NCBI GenBank assembly: GCA_002724315.1
Contig: PBOJ01000061.1
Location: 51,689-115,688 of the forward strand
DNA: 64,000 nt
From: Planctomycetaceae bacterium
Lineage (GTDB): Bacteria > Planctomycetota > Planctomycetia > Planctomycetales > Planctomycetaceae
Direction: 5' to 3'
The translations under genes and the position numbers were made by a program. Of this stretch, positions 63,709-64,000 are shown piece after piece. Below the pieces are notes generated by a model, which ran no database searches, had not been told where the DNA came from, and saw nothing but the letters and a program-made list of their open reading frames with translations. The first letter of the stretch is position 1. Each line of letters opens with the position of its first letter.

Positions 63709-64000
63709 TCGCCCGCCTTCTTCTTTTCAGCTGCCGGTTTCTTCTTCTCGGCTGCCGGCTTCTTCTTCTCGGCTGCCGGCTTCTTCTTCTCGGCTGCCGG
63801 CTTCTTCTTCTCGGCTGCCGGTTTCTTCTTCTCGGCTGCCGGTTTCTTCTTCTCGGCTGCCGGTTTCTTCAGCGGCAGCAAGGGAATCTTCTTCTTGCCA
63901 TCGTCGGCCGCATCCGGTGAAGCCGAGGATTTCTCGGTCCCGTTGTCATCACGAAGAATCTTAACCAGCAGCGGACTCTTGATCGGACTATTATCCTCCG
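63705..64000 (-). CDS. C-terminal part of a protein ending in Lys/Pro/Ala/Glu heptad repeats (cut by window edge)
   Basis: 98 residues are visible up to the stop at 63705-63707. The upstream part reads 'DNSPIKSPLLVKILRDDNG' then an acidic stretch 'SASPDAADDGKKKIPLLPL'. The rest is seven tandem copies of the heptad K-K-P-A-A-E-K, ending 'AGE'. The tail is low-complexity and probably disordered, like basic tails of histone-like or ribosome-associated proteins. Coupled to the RluD gene (ATGA). The N-terminal domain lies outside the window, so the function cannot be given. Confidence 0.75.
   Translation of the reverse strand, partial: EDNSPIKSPLLVKILRDDNGTEKSSASPDAADDGKKKIPLLPLKKPAAEKKKPAAEKKKPAAEKKKPAAEKKKPAAEKKKPAAEKKKPAAEKKKAGE
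63719..63877 (-). repeat. 21-bp tandem repeat, seven copies
   Basis: Unit TTCTTCTTCTCGGCTGCCGG(T/C) on the plus strand, period 21 bp, seven GCTGCCGG cores spaced exactly 21 bp from 63730 to 63856. It encodes the heptads of the partial gene. Copies differ at one wobble site (T or C), so the array may be recent and length-variable. Confidence 0.85.

Overview
The window is about 64 kb of GC-rich bacterial DNA from a planctomycete chromosome. The pointers are two DUF1549/DUF1553 + DUF1501 gene pairs (one with an N-terminal planctomycete-type cytochrome domain), exported WD40 giants, an LptD-like outer-membrane protein, a class II (B12-dependent) ribonucleotide reductase, and a DUF4159/ExbB/ExbD cluster with very large TPR proteins. 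The genus cannot be named from sequence alone. No rRNA, tRNA, CRISPR array, integrase or insertion sequence was recognised; this looks like vertically inherited chromosome rather than an island.

Layout. 1-9.3 kb: an LptD-like barrel protein (cut at the left edge), a small molybdopterin-fold protein, class II RNR with an unusually readable AT-rich control region (sigma70-like promoter, two NrdR-box-like sites, a leader hairpin), a DUF58 protein, a methyltransferase, a small coiled-coil protein and a bacterial Tsr3/DUF367 homologue. 9.4-16.8 kb: a PSCyt1-DUF1549-DUF1553 / DUF1501 pair and an exported WD40 protein. 17-22.3 kb: the flagellar run flhA-flhF-flhG-fliA, closed by a strong terminator. 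22.3-27.3 kb: queC-queE (7-deazaguanine synthesis), argH, truA and a glycosyltransferase. 27.4-32.5 kb: a small exported protein with two heavy-metal-associated domains, followed 6 bp later by a 1,510-aa WD40 protein.

32.6-50.5 kb: the most distinctive region, nine consecutive minus-strand genes. In order of transcription they encode an 852-aa TPR/beta-domain protein, a 2,484-aa TPR/beta-sandwich protein, an ExbB/TolQ protein, two ExbD/TolR proteins, a single-pass Ala/Pro-rich protein with TonB-like topology, a polytopic DUF4159 protein, a 542-aa TPR protein and a discoidin-like/HEAT lipoprotein. I interpret this as a proton-motive-force-coupled envelope machine of unknown function. The two giants share a degenerate acidic/S-G-x-F beta repeat, and the second giant and the lipoprotein share a discoidin-like fold.

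50.6-64 kb: a second DUF1549/DUF1553 + DUF1501 operon with its own terminator, an MMPL-type exporter next to a thioester-reductase-like SDR, a bitopic lipoprotein, endonuclease IV, a small membrane protein, an orphan beta-class DNA methyltransferase, an FAH-family enzyme, an RluD-type pseudouridine synthase, and the C-terminus of a protein ending in seven copies of a Lys/Pro/Ala/Glu heptad. All start choices, promoters and boxes were read by eye; no database search was run.
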